Origin: Marisa cornuarietis
Lineage: Eukaryota > Mollusca > Gastropoda > Architaenioglossa > Ampullariidae
Direction of reading: 5' to 3'
Length of the DNA: 64,000 nt
NCBI GenBank assembly: GCA_004794655.1
Contig: SMMW01000601.1
Location: forward strand, 806,001 to 870,000
How positions within the stretch are numbered: the first letter of the stretch is position 1; every line of letters begins with the position of its first letter. Below, piece by piece: positions 26,301 to 36,827 of the stretch. The notes beneath the pieces are model-generated. The model was not told where the DNA came from. It did no database searches and worked only from the letters and a program-made list of their open reading frames with translations. The position numbers and the translations under genes were made by a program.

Positions 26301-27351
26301 TCAATGTATCTGCTAGTATCGTTGTGCTTGCACTTGCATACATTGCTCTCACACATTTAATACCTGTCTGACATCAGAAACTAACTGCTGATAAAGATGA
26401 ACGCGCATGTAACTTGCTCCTTGGTGAGTTCATTGCAGCCCTTGATTTCCGTACGTTTCGACTGATACCTTTTATATTTTGACTGGTAAGAATGCAAGAC
26501 GTGGGGTGCAAGCTTGTTCTAAAAGTTGGTTTGCCTTTCCTTGCACCGGTGTGGAAGTGTTTCAGTGTATTACCTGTGTATTATGTCATATGCTTGTTGC
26601 GCCTTTATGTAAGGTTTGATTTTATATGAAATATTACATTTTTATCTTAACTCTCTGCGGTTTACTTATAGTTGAAAATTCGTGTATACGTAGCAGATGA
26701 GAAAAAAATTAATCTGCAAAAAATTTCTTAATAAGTCCTTTAAGAAACTTAATACTGATATTTCTGCTCGAAGTTTTGCTAAATTTTGCTGATGCCTGTG
26801 TTGCTTAGTGTTGTTTTGTTGACTTTGACAGTTGTGGTTGATTTATTTATCTTTTTGGAGGGGTACTCAATATAGCTCAGGTGTCGTCATTCCTACGTCC
26901 TGGGACCTAATAATATTCTCCGAAATGGTTCCGAAGTTGTCCGAGTCAAAAATCTCCCCAGTGTCACCAGAATTTGTGTTGTCGTCACAACAAAAACTTC
27001 GATCTTGTTTCAGGCAACGAAGGCAACATGAGGGGGAAACAGTTAAAAAGCTTCAACTTCAGTCCGGCGAACGTCAACCACAAGGAACCGAGTCGCGGCG
27101 ACCTGGTGTACTTTGAGAGTTCGCCGACTTTTTGCGAGCACGACGTCTCCCTCGGTTACCATGGCACCAGAGGGCGCGAGTGCAATGAGTCCTCCCTCGG
27201 CGTGGACGGTTGCGACCTCATGTGCTGCGGGAGGGGCTACACGTCGGAGACTTTCATCGTGCGGGAGCGCTGCGCGTGCACCTTCCACTGGTGCTGTCAC
27301 GTCAAGTGTGACGTGTGTTCTCGACAGAAAGTACGCCACACGTGCAATTGA
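5699..27351 (+). CDS. Wnt1: Wnt1 (Wingless) secreted ligand, complete, five coding exons
   Basis: The coding exons are 5699-5799, 9137-9393, 20340-20611, 24339-24489 and 27014-27351 (1119 nt, 372 residues plus stop). Product: a secreted, lipid-modified morphogen that binds Frizzled and LRP5/6 and activates beta-catenin signalling. Residues 1-17 form a hydrophobic signal peptide. The conserved blocks follow in order: QFRNRRWNC (about 93-101), [10 protein letters not shown] (122-131), HNNEAGR (203-209), [10 protein letters not shown] (220-229) with palmitoleoylated Ser226 (Ser224 in human WNT1), and a Cys-rich C-terminal finger ending in HTCN. I count 22 cysteines. An N-glycosylation sequon NES starts at Asn318. 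Human WNT1 has 370 residues. The match at the WW exon junction, the GNEGN segment and DLVYFE favours Wnt1 over other Wnts. Intron phases are 2, 1, 0 and 1. No frameshift or internal stop was seen. Confidence 0.95.
7429..7482. repeat. (GT)n microsatellite, interrupted once
   Basis: About 27 GT units with a single TT interruption. Confidence 0.95.
7611..7660. repeat. (AAT)n microsatellite
   Basis: About 16 AAT units followed by short AAC repeats. Translation gives a poly-Asn artefact. Confidence 0.95.
8492..8519. repeat. 9-bp perfect inverted repeat
   Basis: GGTTTCTCA and TGAGAAACC flank a 10-base loop in Wnt1 intron 1. Its role is unknown; it could be a remnant of a folded mobile element. 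Confidence 0.5.
9137..9393 (+). CDS. Wnt1: Wnt1 coding exon 2
   Basis: Acceptor TGCTTCAG ends at 9136 and donor GTAAGA starts at 9394. The exon encodes residues 35-119 plus one base of Gly120. It carries the [16 protein letters not shown] segment, Cys90 and the Wnt signature [11 protein letters not shown] (Cys101). It enters in phase 2 and leaves in phase 1, as the corresponding Wnt6 exon does. Confidence 0.95.
11899..11952. repeat. (AAAG)n microsatellite
   Basis: About 13 tetranucleotide units. Confidence 0.95.
12280..12680 (+). repeat. dispersed ~400-bp repeat, copy A
   Basis: Aligns by eye along its whole length, in the same orientation, with 43037-43430. Shared blocks include 'tggactgcttgcagacgaat', 'gacggaggtacaaaagctc', 'ttttcagtttattggctct', 'aagtaacaa' and 'tacaactt'. 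No coding frame is conserved between copies and I see no terminal repeats. It is probably an old, unclassified transposable element; a MITE or SINE body is possible. Confidence 0.7.
13178..13265. repeat. (TCA)n / (TGA)n tract, LINE 3' tail
   Basis: About 29 TCA units on the plus strand, i.e. TGA units on the element's strand. The array starts exactly where the retrotransposon reading frame ends. The poly-His ORF across it is an artefact. Confidence 0.9.
13178..14505 (-). mobile_element. 5'-truncated RTE-like non-LTR retrotransposon (reverse transcriptase remnant)
   Basis: Read on the minus strand from 14505 down, the pieces follow the order of a LINE reverse transcriptase C-terminal half. 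A GIMLLSI block comes first, then a one-base frame break, [28 protein letters not shown] (catalytic Asp), [23 protein letters not shown] (the active-site FADD box), [32 protein letters not shown] and GRPKQT. A C-terminal tail ends at a TGA. The pieces fall in different frames, so it is a dead copy. The endonuclease half is missing. The TGA stop runs straight into a (TGA)n array, the kind of short-repeat 3' tail seen on RTE-clade elements. It lies in Wnt1 intron 2, antisense to the gene. Confidence 0.85.
14594..14644. repeat. (GATT)n microsatellite
   Basis: About 12 GATT units with one interruption, 90 bp beyond the truncated end of the LINE. Confidence 0.95.
17821..17892 (+). repeat. tRNA-derived SINE-like segment
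   Basis: A perfect B-box (GGTTCGAGGCC, 17871-17881) follows a degenerate A-box-like stretch (CGTGGTTAATGCGCTCG) at tRNA-like spacing. No clean cloverleaf acceptor stem forms, so it is a SINE head or decayed tRNA rather than a working tRNA gene. The element body may continue to about 18020. Confidence 0.55.
18689..18823. repeat. 25-bp minisatellite
   Basis: Five to six diverged units of about 25 bp share the core GACTCCGGCCCACACT followed by a variable 9-bp spacer. Unit starts are at 18689, 18714, 18739, 18764 and 18789. It is GC-rich compared with its flanks. Confidence 0.85.
19109..19218. repeat. polypurine tract (GA/GGGA-rich)
   Basis: About 110 bp of almost pure purine on the plus strand: GAGAGA, GGGAGGGAGGGG and GAGGGAGAGAGGGAGGGGG. 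Such tracts can form triplex DNA. The mirrored ORFs across it are artefacts. Confidence 0.8.
19435..19696. mobile_element. MITE, 262 bp, with terminal inverted repeats
   Basis: The left end starts tggggccagttgcacaacac and the right end is its reverse complement; beyond those 20 bases the match continues as Ntttcta with one mismatch. The interior is AT-rich with no ORF longer than about 60 codons. This is the structure of a non-autonomous DNA transposon that borrows a transposase. No clear target-site duplication was seen, so the superfamily cannot be assigned. It lies in Wnt1 intron 2, about 650 bp before exon 3. Confidence 0.8.
20243..20303. repeat. (AC)n microsatellite next to the Wnt1 exon 3 acceptor
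   Basis: About 30 AC units end 36 bp before the acceptor of exon 3, leaving a short and poor polypyrimidine tract. Confidence 0.95.
20340..20611 (+). CDS. Wnt1: Wnt1 coding exon 3
   Basis: Acceptor ATATTTCAG ends at 20339 and donor GTAAGG starts at 20612. It encodes residues 121-210, from [11 protein letters not shown] through the CTCDY block, [14 protein letters not shown] and the conserved HNNEAGR. It enters in phase 1 and leaves in phase 0. The first residue is Ser where human WNT1 and fly Wingless have Cys. Confidence 0.95.
22315..22380 (-). repeat. tRNA-derived SINE head
   Basis: On the minus strand, a perfect A-box TAGCCGAGTGG (22357-22367) and a perfect B-box GGTTCGATACC (22316-22326) lie at tRNA spacing. 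The translated head reads [25 protein letters not shown], a peptide string familiar from spurious ORFs over tRNA-derived SINEs in many animals. The acceptor stem does not close, so it is not a tRNA gene. Element body length is unknown. Confidence 0.75.
22533..22593. repeat. (CT)n / (GA)n inverted microsatellite pair
   Basis: A TC run and a GA run are separated by about 20 bases, so the region could fold into a hairpin. Confidence 0.85.
23555..23700. repeat. A-rich tandem tract (AAAACA / 23-bp units)
   Basis: Repeated AAACAAAAC and two near-identical copies of a 23-base unit 'cagaaacaaaatataaaataaaa'. The Phe/Tyr-rich minus-strand ORFs over it are low-complexity artefacts. Confidence 0.8.
24339..24489 (+). 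CDS. Wnt1: Wnt1 coding exon 4
   Basis: Acceptor TTCTATCAG ends at 24338 and donor GTAAAT starts at 24490. It encodes residues 211-260, including [19 protein letters not shown]. Ser226 in SGSC is the site acylated by Porcupine in all Wnts. It enters in phase 0 and leaves in phase 1. In human WNT1 this segment is continuous with the last exon. Confidence 0.95.
25940..26027. repeat. CT-rich polypyrimidine tract
   Basis: About 85 bp of TCTCTC and TTTTCT ending in TTTTTTTAG. It could act as a splicing polypyrimidine tract or bind PTB-type repressors, or it may be a plain microsatellite. Confidence 0.85.
26068..26094 (+). other. possible Wnt1 microexon (27 nt, phase 1 to phase 1)
   Basis: A pyrimidine-rich acceptor TTCCTGTTCTCTTTAG ends at 26067. 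The next 27 bases keep frame between exons 4 and 5 and would insert nine residues (GNDGKPILK after Pro260). The sequence starts GCAACGATGG, very like the true exon 5 start GCAACGAAGG. The donor GTTGGT is weak. It may be a cassette microexon or a decayed partial exon duplication; reading through the donor gives a stop after seven more codons. Confidence 0.3.
27014..27351 (+). CDS. Wnt1: Wnt1 coding exon 5 (C-terminal)
   Basis: Acceptor CTTGTTTCAG ends at 27013 and the stop is TGA 27349-27351. It encodes residues 262-372: a short variable GNEGN loop, [27 protein letters not shown] (sequon), [14 protein letters not shown] and the Cys finger [16 protein letters not shown]. Twelve of the 22 cysteines are here. 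The exon is strikingly GC-rich compared with flanking intron. Confidence 0.95.
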
Positions 27352-30065
27352 GCAAGTCACGGGACGCCACGTCTGTTGTGCGTCCTACGCGTAGATGACT
27401 GTGACAAAAGCATCCTTTCTCTAGTGCTTCATTAGTGTATGTGTGTCATGGAAATCCCTTCCTAAGTACGTCACGTCCGCACTTGAGCAGGCAATGGAAC
27501 GTCACTTCTGTAGGTGTCGCAATACTGCCACTGACAAGCTGCCTCGGTCTAGGATCGCATTCTCGTCCCTTCCTCTCCCACCTACTTTCCTCGCCACCAC
27601 CACGACATGTCCTCCGACATCGGGGGTGACCTCATCGTGTGTCTCCTTTTCCTCTATGTTTACCAAATGTATCGATGGGATTGTGTTTTTTCGATAACAC
27701 TCGATGAGATCAAGGATAACAACAATCGATGCTTTCAACCGTTCGCAATTTTATTTGTTAAGCGTTTAAAACGCGGACGTTTTCTGTCACAAGAGAGAGA
27801 GAGAGTTTGTCAAGTCAGGCGGCGTTGGCGTCAAGATCAAGGACGTTCGTTTCTGGTCGCCAACCGGCCGCTACAGCTGTTGACGTCTTCGCGGCTTTCG
27901 TTACGTCACGGGTCCCCAGGTAATGAGGACGCACAGAACAAAATTATGCAAATGTACAGATGTAGGTGATTTCACCTTTCATACAAATACACGCAGAAAT
28001 ATTGTCTCCCTCTTCTGAATGTCTTCTTGGCTTCACAGCAGAGAGATGATTAATATGCAGGCATGGGACAGAAACTCTACTCAGATATTAAACTTCTTTA
28101 GAGGAGCAATGTTCATCCCTGGGGTTTTGACTGTCGACTGTAGGATTCGTATCGTCCCTGTGCCAGAGAAGCAGTATTTGTCGGCGATTGAGTATAAAGA
28201 CTGAAACTCCACGTGTACACCAAAAGCGATCTGCACGATATTCATTCACATGTAAAAGGGAATCCGAATCTCAGATGAACACATCTATTAACTTCTTGCT
28301 CAGAACTCGTTGTGTTTTGGTGGGAACAGACTTTCTTTTTACAAAGGATGGTTGCTACATGATATTAGTGCGTCTTTGATAGCTTAATTATAATTAATTT
28401 TTATCTTCTCTGCCTGTATGCATGTTTTAGCACATGTTCTCATTATGGTACCCACAGATTCTCATCTAGACATGTCATTATATGCGCAAATTATCAGATT
28501 ATCAGACCCCCTAGAGACATCAGACGTTTCTCCTAAATTTAAGTGTTTCTTGTTTACTGAGTGCACTACTTTGAACACGAAATTAGACTCCCAGCTTACC
28601 TTCAAAAGACAGGCATTGTAAAAACTTCAGGGGTGAAGGAAAAAGTCATTGCCTTTGTCCCACCTATCTATTGGTCCCTTTCTAATGTGCTTGAAACAGT
28701 CTTCCGTGTTTGCTTGCTTGTCCTAAGCCATGTTCATTCCTTCTACATTAACGGTTTGCTATTTTTTCCTGAAATGTTATATAATTAATTTCCACCCGAG
28801 GCAAACAGAGTGTTGGAGGAACACATATGAGGCATTCTATGGTTTATCACCCCCGCCCCCTCCGTCAACTGAACAGTAATCATCGCGCTATCAGTTCTTG
28901 CATGTCCCTAGACATCTCCTGTCTTTGAAAACCTTTTTTGTACCCACACAGCAATGCTAAGTGGAGCGAAGGTCAAGGCTGTATGAAGTTAACCTCGTCC
29001 TCCCCTGTCCCTTCTTTCCCACGTTCAATAAGTGCGCAAACGAAGATCATTAACAATTAGGACCTTGAAGAAACAATTGATTTCACTAGTGGACCTCCAT
29101 GGGGAAATTGCAGCTAAGTAGGCTGAACAAAACTTGTTGGCAGATGGGGGTCACAGTGGGACTGCATTTCGACAAACACTTTTAGATGATACCAATGTAT
29201 AATCAAATCGCAAGGCCTCTGTTGTTTATTGAGGGCATTCAATTATTTTCGTTAGCTGTGCGTTATATGCACTGAAACAGATGTTTTCATCTGTTTCTCA
29301 CGTCTTCTCCCCCTCCCTCTTACTCATTTCTTATTGAAGATTTCCTTTCATTTTTCTCTCAGTTGACTTTTGCTGCTATCCCAGACTGCACTCTGCCCCC
29401 GATTCTCGCGTCTGTCTTTTCGTCTGCCTGCCTGCGTGTGTTCTGATCATGTTATGTTAATATTATTGACAACATTTGCTAGCGCAGCAGTGTACTCAAC
29501 CAGCCAGCCACCCAGACTCCTTTTACCCATACACCTTCCCAAAGACACAGTTAGCCAGCTACTTAATCATTCTGAATTTCCCATAATCCAACATATATGT
29601 CGTTTCATTATATCGGATATTATTCTCAGGTTGTAAAATGTTTATAATATTGTGTGATTAACCATTTACAGGGTAGATTTTAAAGCCGTCTTATGCATAT
29701 AAAGTTACTGCTTAAAGTTCATTTTTTATTTAAATGTGACAGTCTTAAATGATTGACATATATATATATACATCAATACCTTTATCAGTTGTTTGAGCAT
29801 TTAAGTATATGAAATACTTCTTAACAGTCTTGTTATAGTTGTAAACTAGTATTGTCTTTTGGGATAATGCATGACGTCGATCAAGTCCTCGCACGTGTGT
29901 ATGTGTGCGTGCGTGCGTGCGTGTGTGTGTGTGTGTGTGTGCGCGCCCAAATCCGAGTGTGTGAATTTTGCGACGGAGCTAATAAAATTAATGAATTAAT
30001 GCTCTCAAACCTTAATAGTCACGCGCATCTTTACAAAGAATAAGTATCTCCCCTCTGTCACTCTT

Positions 30066-30082
<17 letters not shown>

Positions 30083-30134
<52 letters not shown>
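30083..30134. repeat. (CA)n microsatellite
   Basis: About 26 CA units preceded by a CT run. A GT/GC tract at 29897-29943 lies 140 bp to the left and is complementary to it. Confidence 0.95.
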
Positions 30135-30137
<3 letters not shown>

Positions 30138-33100
30138 TTATACGTGTGCGCGCGCACGTACATAGATGCATACAGAAACGTGTGATTACCATGAAAATTT
30201 ACTTATTTAAGTTTAGTATTACGATTATTCGATGTTCTATTCCGTTATTTCCCTTTCGTGATACTTGACAAGGTGTTATCCGTAACTAAACAACACTAGT
30301 GGTGTTTTCTGCTGTTTATATTTTTACCTGTCTATATTGTGCCTTTCGGTTGGTGTTTTGATACCTAATATAAAATATAAAGGATTATTTCCCATGCAAA
30401 GAACGTTTTGAAATTATTTGTTCTTCTCATTCTCCACTGTGTAATTGATTTTGTGCATTTTATTTTAGTCAAAAATTCATCGTAGGTTTTCACTAGAATA
30501 GTCAGCAGAACACCAATATATAATTCGACTCACTGTGTTTCTTTAACACTATGGCTGCACCAAGTTATCACCCATGTGGTGAAAGAATACAAGAAGGTGT
30601 GAACATCATACTCGACAGAACGAAGAAAACTGAAAACCATAATTGAATAGGTAGAAGGCGAATACTTATTCCCCCTGTGACATCGGAAAAGGTATTTTTC
30701 AGACGGCGAGACTTTGAACAGGTGTTCACTTCCCTTGTTCGAGTTAGCTCGGACAAGTTCAGTTGGCTGTGATCATACACCTGGCTTGACCAAGTTAAGA
30801 CATGCAAGAAGAAAACCGAAAACAGAACAGAACTTGATGCTGCAATTTTCATTCTGAAAGTTATTCAGGTTCTTTTTTATTATAATTATTTCCCCACCTT
30901 TTTTCCTCTTTTTGTGTCGTTTAAACTTTTATCCTGACTCCAAATTTACAAATATTCGGGTCACTAACAGACAATATTGATCACATTATCTCCCCTTGTC
31001 CAATCTTTTTCGACCAGACACAACATCGTCGTTAACTGGAAAATATCGGCTGTGGTGAAAGAAGACAAAAGATTGAATGGTAATCTTTATTACTTACTGA
31101 CAGTAATTAGACAACCTTAGAGAACTGAGGCTCCATACTTATAAATTATAGTCATAGCGGCATTAATATACAGGGCAATAGTTTGCATGAGATTCTAGCT
31201 TAGGATTAATCTCACATAAGTTACAATTCATCATTGAAACGACGCCAAAACGTGCGAATCGGAAACATTAAGCTCTTTAGAATTTGTATCCTTAGAATAT
31301 AGCAAAATATATTCTAAAAATATAGAAGCAAATAAACAGCAATTCACAGTGTGCACGGGACCAATCATGTATAGAAATCTCGGATTAATACACATAATGA
31401 CATGAATAATGATATTTTACAATCAGTGTCTACACAAGCGAAGGTCGCAAAGTCATTCTAACACAAAAAAGAAGACAGCAGATAATTAAACAACATCCAA
31501 TAGCTTAACAGCAAAAGTGTCATTTAAAAAAATACAATCGTGACACTAAACTTTGCCTGATCACTTCTCTAGAGCGACTTTTTACTTGATAATGGCAAAA
31601 CTAGACGGTTTAAATGGTCATTTCGTTCATTTTATTTTTTTTTCTCTCGCTCGTCTTACTCTCTATCGGTAACTGGGTATTTTACTACGTATAGAATTTT
31701 TATACTGGACAACTCCTTTACAAAGAATAATATTACATAATTCTCTAATGCTACATAACTTTGCTACATTACCTCTCTTTAGACACTATGCCTGACTTTC
31801 TTAGCATGTCTTGTCTGACTCTAGAAGAGAGTTTAACTTAAATTCTACTATAAAAAATAAGCTCTTATATTTCCGCTATACATTACTCTTAATTGATCAC
31901 GTAAAGCGGCCAAACTTGCAAAAAAGACTGTCCACAACTGAACGTAGAATAGTGCAGGTTGATCGTGAAACATTTAAAGTGTTTCGAAAGTATGACCCAC
32001 AGAGCTTGAACTTAGGACTTTGTTCTACTTACAAGTTGGCATTGGTTTCTAGTTCTGAGGTAGCGGTATTATAAGACTTTGAACGACTGAGGGAAACATT
32101 GCCTGTTAATCCTATTATAAGATATTTTTCACTCTGTTATCGCTCTGTAACAGGTAAAGGGAGTCGAGGGAGACACAACATTAGTACAAGCAGCAGGGGG
32201 TTCTAGTAGTAACAGCGGTAGTGGTACGAAAATGCCACAGATACCTCATTCCATCACATCAGGCAATGCAAATCACTTTAATCTTGGTCAGTTAGCATAT
32301 GGCCTCCAACTTCTTAACTCATCTTCAGAGTTCTTCATGCAGAGATTGATAACAAAGACGTTTGTGCTTCACGCAACTCATTATCGTAATGTTAGTGTTT
32401 ACGACTCTTGATTTAAAAAAATAATAATAAAAAACAAAAAAGACCACAAGGATGCCCCAGCCCATCACAGGCTATGGGAATGGCACTGTTAGGCATATCA
32501 GACATGAGAAAATGTCACTTATTTCAATTGCTTGTCCGACATTTGTCGTAACGGAGGCAGCGCAAGTACAGTGTCACCTTTGACCAAGCCGACTGGATAT
32601 AAATCATGTTGAAACAGTTGTTGTGTCGCCAATGAAGGAAAGAGAGAATAGAAAGAAAACGAAGAATTTCTCTGCTTAATTGTGACCACTTTGAGCAAAA
32701 ACACAGTCGGTCAGTAAAATTTAACAAAATCTTAAAAGCAAGCTAGCTACAGATTTCCTCCCCATACAGAAATCTCTGAAAAGAAGACTGATTATAAACA
32801 TCAAGGAAGATAAAAGCTGTGTAGCTGAAATCATATTTTTAGCATTTAAGATTTTGGAGGAGCAGAAATAGTTTTTACTTTTTAAAATTAATGTCAAAGT
32901 AATATTTTGAGAACAAATGGATTTCTCGTAAGACATAGCGGAATAAGCTATGTCTTTTAAATGCAAACTGTAGTTAAATTTCACGCCCATGCTTCCACTA
33001 GCACTCAACGACTCAATGTCGAGTCTTTTTTTTTTCTTTCTTTTTTTTTTAGAGTAAGAAATCTTTCCCCTTTGAAAAACAATGCCAGGAACTACAACCT

Positions 33101-34424
33101 ATTCCAACATGTCTACAGTCCAAATCAGACACAACACTGCGGGGGCCTTCTGACAAGAAGCGAAACATAGAAGCAGGTTAAAGTCGGCCCTGTGTTAAAG
33201 ACATGTATCTGAGTTCACTTGTCAATATACCCAAGTGTCCATAATATGCTGGACAACACACTATCAGCTATAACATGGTCGCATGCCAAGGACTACTTAT
33301 CTATGGTCATTCTGTGAGTTTGAAAACTGCTTCAATAGTTCCTGAGAAGACATATCAACGTTTTCAAACATAATACCTTCGTGTGACTAAAACTTTATAC
33401 ATAAGTCGTGGCATACGTTATATAAGCTTGAGAATCAACTCAATTCATTCAGATATATAATGATAATCAAAAACGAATTTTAATAATTGTACGCCAGATT
33501 ATATTAGAAATTGTTTACAATTTAATGATTATATTAATAAATTTATCCTTATTAGACGTAATAGCGACTTTCTTTTACCATTTATTTGCACATATTTAAA
33601 CAAATAGAACCTTGAAGCTGAATACGTCAGCATTGTATGAGGTCGGGACTTGAAATCATCAGCTGTACATGTGGGGTACGTGTACCAGTGATTTTAGATT
33701 CGGATACATTTAGCCAGATAGAACCACGATTGTAAGCATTAAGAAGGAAGTGGTCCTGTGGTAATCTATTCCATGAGGCTACTTCTTGTGGATATTAACG
33801 GTGTACTTATATGCCATGTGTGACCATCAGAAAGATACATAAAAAGTATGAAAACATTGTTAACCACTTCAGCAAATTGTCAGACCATGCATTTTATTGT
33901 TCATTTATGTTTCAAAGAAGACTTCTTGATTGAGTAAAGACAACTGAGCCTGAAGGAATAACATTAAACGTAGAGCGAGTAAAACCCATTGCTTGGGGCA
34001 AGAAAAACCAACACAAAGCTGCTGTTGTCCATGTACTCAGGTGCATTGAGGCTGGGAGCTGGTTGTCATGTCCCTTAAGCACATACTGAAACAGATAGAT
34101 TTGTGGTAGATGGTGATGAGAAGTGTGCAACCGAGCGTAGAATGTGTCCAGAGAGAAAAAAAAGATTTTATTCAGTGATCAGACTGCAGCCAACATAGAG
34201 AAGAAGATTATAGCATCATGGCGTATAATGACGAAGCTGTGGGACTCTGGTCTTCAATGTGCACTCCATAAAAGCAAGCACCTCCAGCAGGCTAATATGT
34301 TGCACTGACTCCGTGACAGAAAGTGAGTCCTACTCACAGGCGTGGATCCTTCGAGCAGCAAGACCTACATGTGCGCATGCAAACTGAATTTTCGATAGTA
34401 AACTAAGGTACGAGATGGTGGTCG

Positions 34425-34478
34425 TTTTGTTTGTTTGTTTGTTTGTTTGTTTGTGTGTTTGTGTGTGTGTGCGTGCGC

Positions 34479-34528
<50 letters not shown>
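34425..34528. repeat. (GTTT)n(GT)n compound microsatellite
   Basis: Seven GTTT units pass into mixed GT/GC and then pure GT. Confidence 0.95.
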
Positions 34529-35034
34529 TTTCATTGGACGGACTTACACACATGTATTTTCGCATGTGCAGCGTCCGTCAGTTGGTTGGCTGGTCGTACG
34601 ACTTGCTGGCTGAGTAATGCAGAGAGACAGATGTGTAGAAAACAAAGGAAGTTTACTTTGTGTGAATAATGATGTATTATTATGTCGTGTGCCTTCAGAA
34701 AGGTACATAAAATCCACTGTCACAGAGGTTCGCACTGACCATCTTCCGTTACCGCCCCAACGAGTCATACTGGGTCAATTAAGGTTACCCATGGACGATG
34801 ACCTTCTCATAAAAAAAGGAAACAAAAAAGGTTCGTTGAAGCTAAACTAAAATATCAGAAGAAACACAACGAAGTACTTAGCCTGCACACAACAGAAGAC
34901 TGCAACGGGCATTGCAGCCACGAGAGCCACTGACAGAGGGTTCAAGTCAAGTGCAAACTGAAACTATTATGACTGGCATTGACAGGGCTCATAGATGGGT
35001 TGGGCCATATCCTATTTCCCTCCTTTTAAACCCA

Positions 35035-35105
35035 GAAAGCGTTGCTTTAACGGGAGTCGAACATGTACACCTCATCCAGTGTTTCTCTTTTCGGATGAAC
35101 CACTC
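35035..35105 (-). repeat. degenerate tRNA-derived SINE-like segment
   Basis: On the minus strand a B-box-like TGTTCGACTCCC follows a GAGTGGTTC A-box-like motif at roughly tRNA spacing. Strongly decayed; a weak call. Confidence 0.3.
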
Positions 35106-35193
35106 ACTTCAGGCAAAGTTAATCGTGTATATACATCGAACTGAGGCTCCGTCGCGCTCACTTTACACACAGTTTATCGTATATATATCTAAG

Positions 35194-35309
35194 GTGAGTG
35201 AGTGAGTGAGTGAGTGAGTGAGTGAGTGAGTGAGTGAGTGAGTGAGTGAGTGAGTGAGTGAGTGAGTGAGTGAGTGAGTGAGTGAGTGAGTGAGTGAGTG
35301 AGTGAGTGT
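35194..35309. repeat. (GTGA)n microsatellite, about 29 units
   Basis: Long uninterrupted GTGA array. The same unit forms part of the repeat at 149-207. Confidence 0.98.
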
Positions 35310-36365
35310 AAGGTTCAATCACCTTTCATTCGAGCAGTCATGATCCACATTGTCTTATACAACCGACTTCAGTTTTGTGCAGTATGCCCGCAGACTTTCA
35401 ACAAATTCTCAGCTGTTATAACCTAGCATCCGACTTTTAAAAAAAAAAAGGAAAAGATCAAAATCGTCGCGCAAAAAACAATCGACGACTGCTCGGACCT
35501 TCTGGTGTGTAAGAGCCTTTTGTGACCGATGCCAGCAAGTATCGGCACAGACCTAGATAACATAACGTTCACTATATGTAAACACCATATTTATACACTC
35601 CAATGTTGTACTTTTTTTTTTGTTGAAATGACGAACATTTCTTTTTGGCTGCTAGAAACTAGAGTCATAAATGAGCAGCAGAACAGAAACAGGAGGCGTT
35701 TGCGAAACGCTCTCAGTTTTTTGCTTGTTTGTCTTTTTTATGAGACGTTGGTGACAAGCAGAAAACAGTCTCGCCGAACTATACATTGTTGTCCATGGCA
35801 AAGGCACAGTGTCTGTCTTTTCACAAGTACCTGTAGACAGTATCCAGTTAGGTGACTGAACACAAAAGCAGGCGAGTTTCTGTGACAGGTCATATTGTCA
35901 CGCTCATTGCTCGTCACAGCATACGTGATGATCACCAAAACGAAAAAACAAAAAGTCACATCAAAGACTCGTATAGACACCCGCCATCGTCCATGCGTTT
36001 ATAGATTATCTTATACATAATGGGACACGTGTCACACTCTTGGTACCAAAAGTCTTTAAGGGCTAATTAGCAAGATCACTATCCCTCGTGTAAAGGGCAG
36101 ATGCACTTAATATTAACATAAACCCAATCATAACGCGTAAGATTAAGAGTCAAATGACAACAAACGTGTGGTATATCCACGGAGCCCTGTGAGAACTTCC
36201 TGAAACCCAGGTTGGCCTTTTAACACGCTTTAGTCTCCATTTTGCCACATCAACGACACTAAGGACGAAAGGGTAGTGGTGGTGGAAGGTTAAAACCTCA
36301 GCGTGGTCATGCGTTCCAGAGCATCGTGTGTCTGTCTTCCAAAGGATGGTGAGACGCAGTCCTCC

Positions 36366-36827
36366 TCACAAGCACCTGTGTATAGTCTTGACTGTCGTGC
36401 ACGTCTCACACTGGACTTCACAGCACCACATGAAACGGCACTTGCAGTTCTCTTTGACCGTGATCTGCTCCTTGGAGTGGCCGCGGTTGCAGCACAGCAG
36501 ATCGCAGCCACCGACGCCCATGGAATTGGGGTCGCACTCCCTACCTTTGGTCCCTAGGGACCCCACTTTGCGCTTGCGGTTGCAGAAGTTCGGAGACTCC
36601 TCCGAGTACACCAGGTCCTCCTTGGAGGGAGGTTTGATTGTCTCCCCTTCTGGCAGCAGCTCTTTGGCGTCGTTGGAGATGATGACCTTGGCCGCGCCGT
36701 CAAAGCGGGACTTGAGGCGGTCGCCTACATCCCGGAAAGCCGGCATCTTCATCCAGCACGTCTTGAGAGTACAAGAGCCAGACAGGCCATGACACTTACA
36801 TTCCTGCCGCATGTACTTCTTCACCGC
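36366..36827 (-). CDS. Wnt6: Wnt6 last coding exon (C-terminal)
   Basis: Minus-strand acceptor ATGTCTGCAG ends at 36828. 153 codons run from AVKKYMRQECKCHGLSGSC to IHRCL with TGA at 36368-36366. Unlike Wnt1 in this window, there is no intron after the RFDGAAKV block, so the exon resembles the human last exon. Motifs: DLVYSEESPNFC, GTKGREC, GGCDLLCCNRGH and CKCRFMWCCEVQCETC. A hydrophobic residue (Met) replaces the His of the usual F-H-WCC. Confidence 0.95.
   Translation of the reverse strand, partial: AVKKYMRQECKCHGLSGSCTLKTCWMKMPAFRDVGDRLKSRFDGAAKVIISNDAKELLPEGETIKPPSKEDLVYSEESPNFCNRKRKVGSLGTKGRECDPNSMGVGGCDLLCCNRGHSKEQITVKENCKCRFMWCCEVQCETCTTVKTIHRCL

Larger units (their letters stand above)
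24490..27013 (+). other. Wnt1 intron 4 (phase 1, about 2.5 kb)
   Basis: An intron absent from human WNT1. It contains a C-rich/AC stretch at 25.0 kb, a long CT tract at 25.94-26.01 kb and a possible 27-nt microexon at 26068-26094. Confidence 0.8.
27352..36365. other. Wnt1/Wnt6 intergenic region (tail to tail), no gene recognised
   Basis: About 9 kb between the two stop codons, which must hold both 3' UTRs. Convincing polyadenylation signals could not be chosen: AATAAA near 29982 on the plus strand, and its complement near 34167 for the minus strand, are candidates only. The rest is AT-rich DNA with GT, AC, GTTT and GTGA microsatellites and one SINE-like piece. Confidence 0.6.
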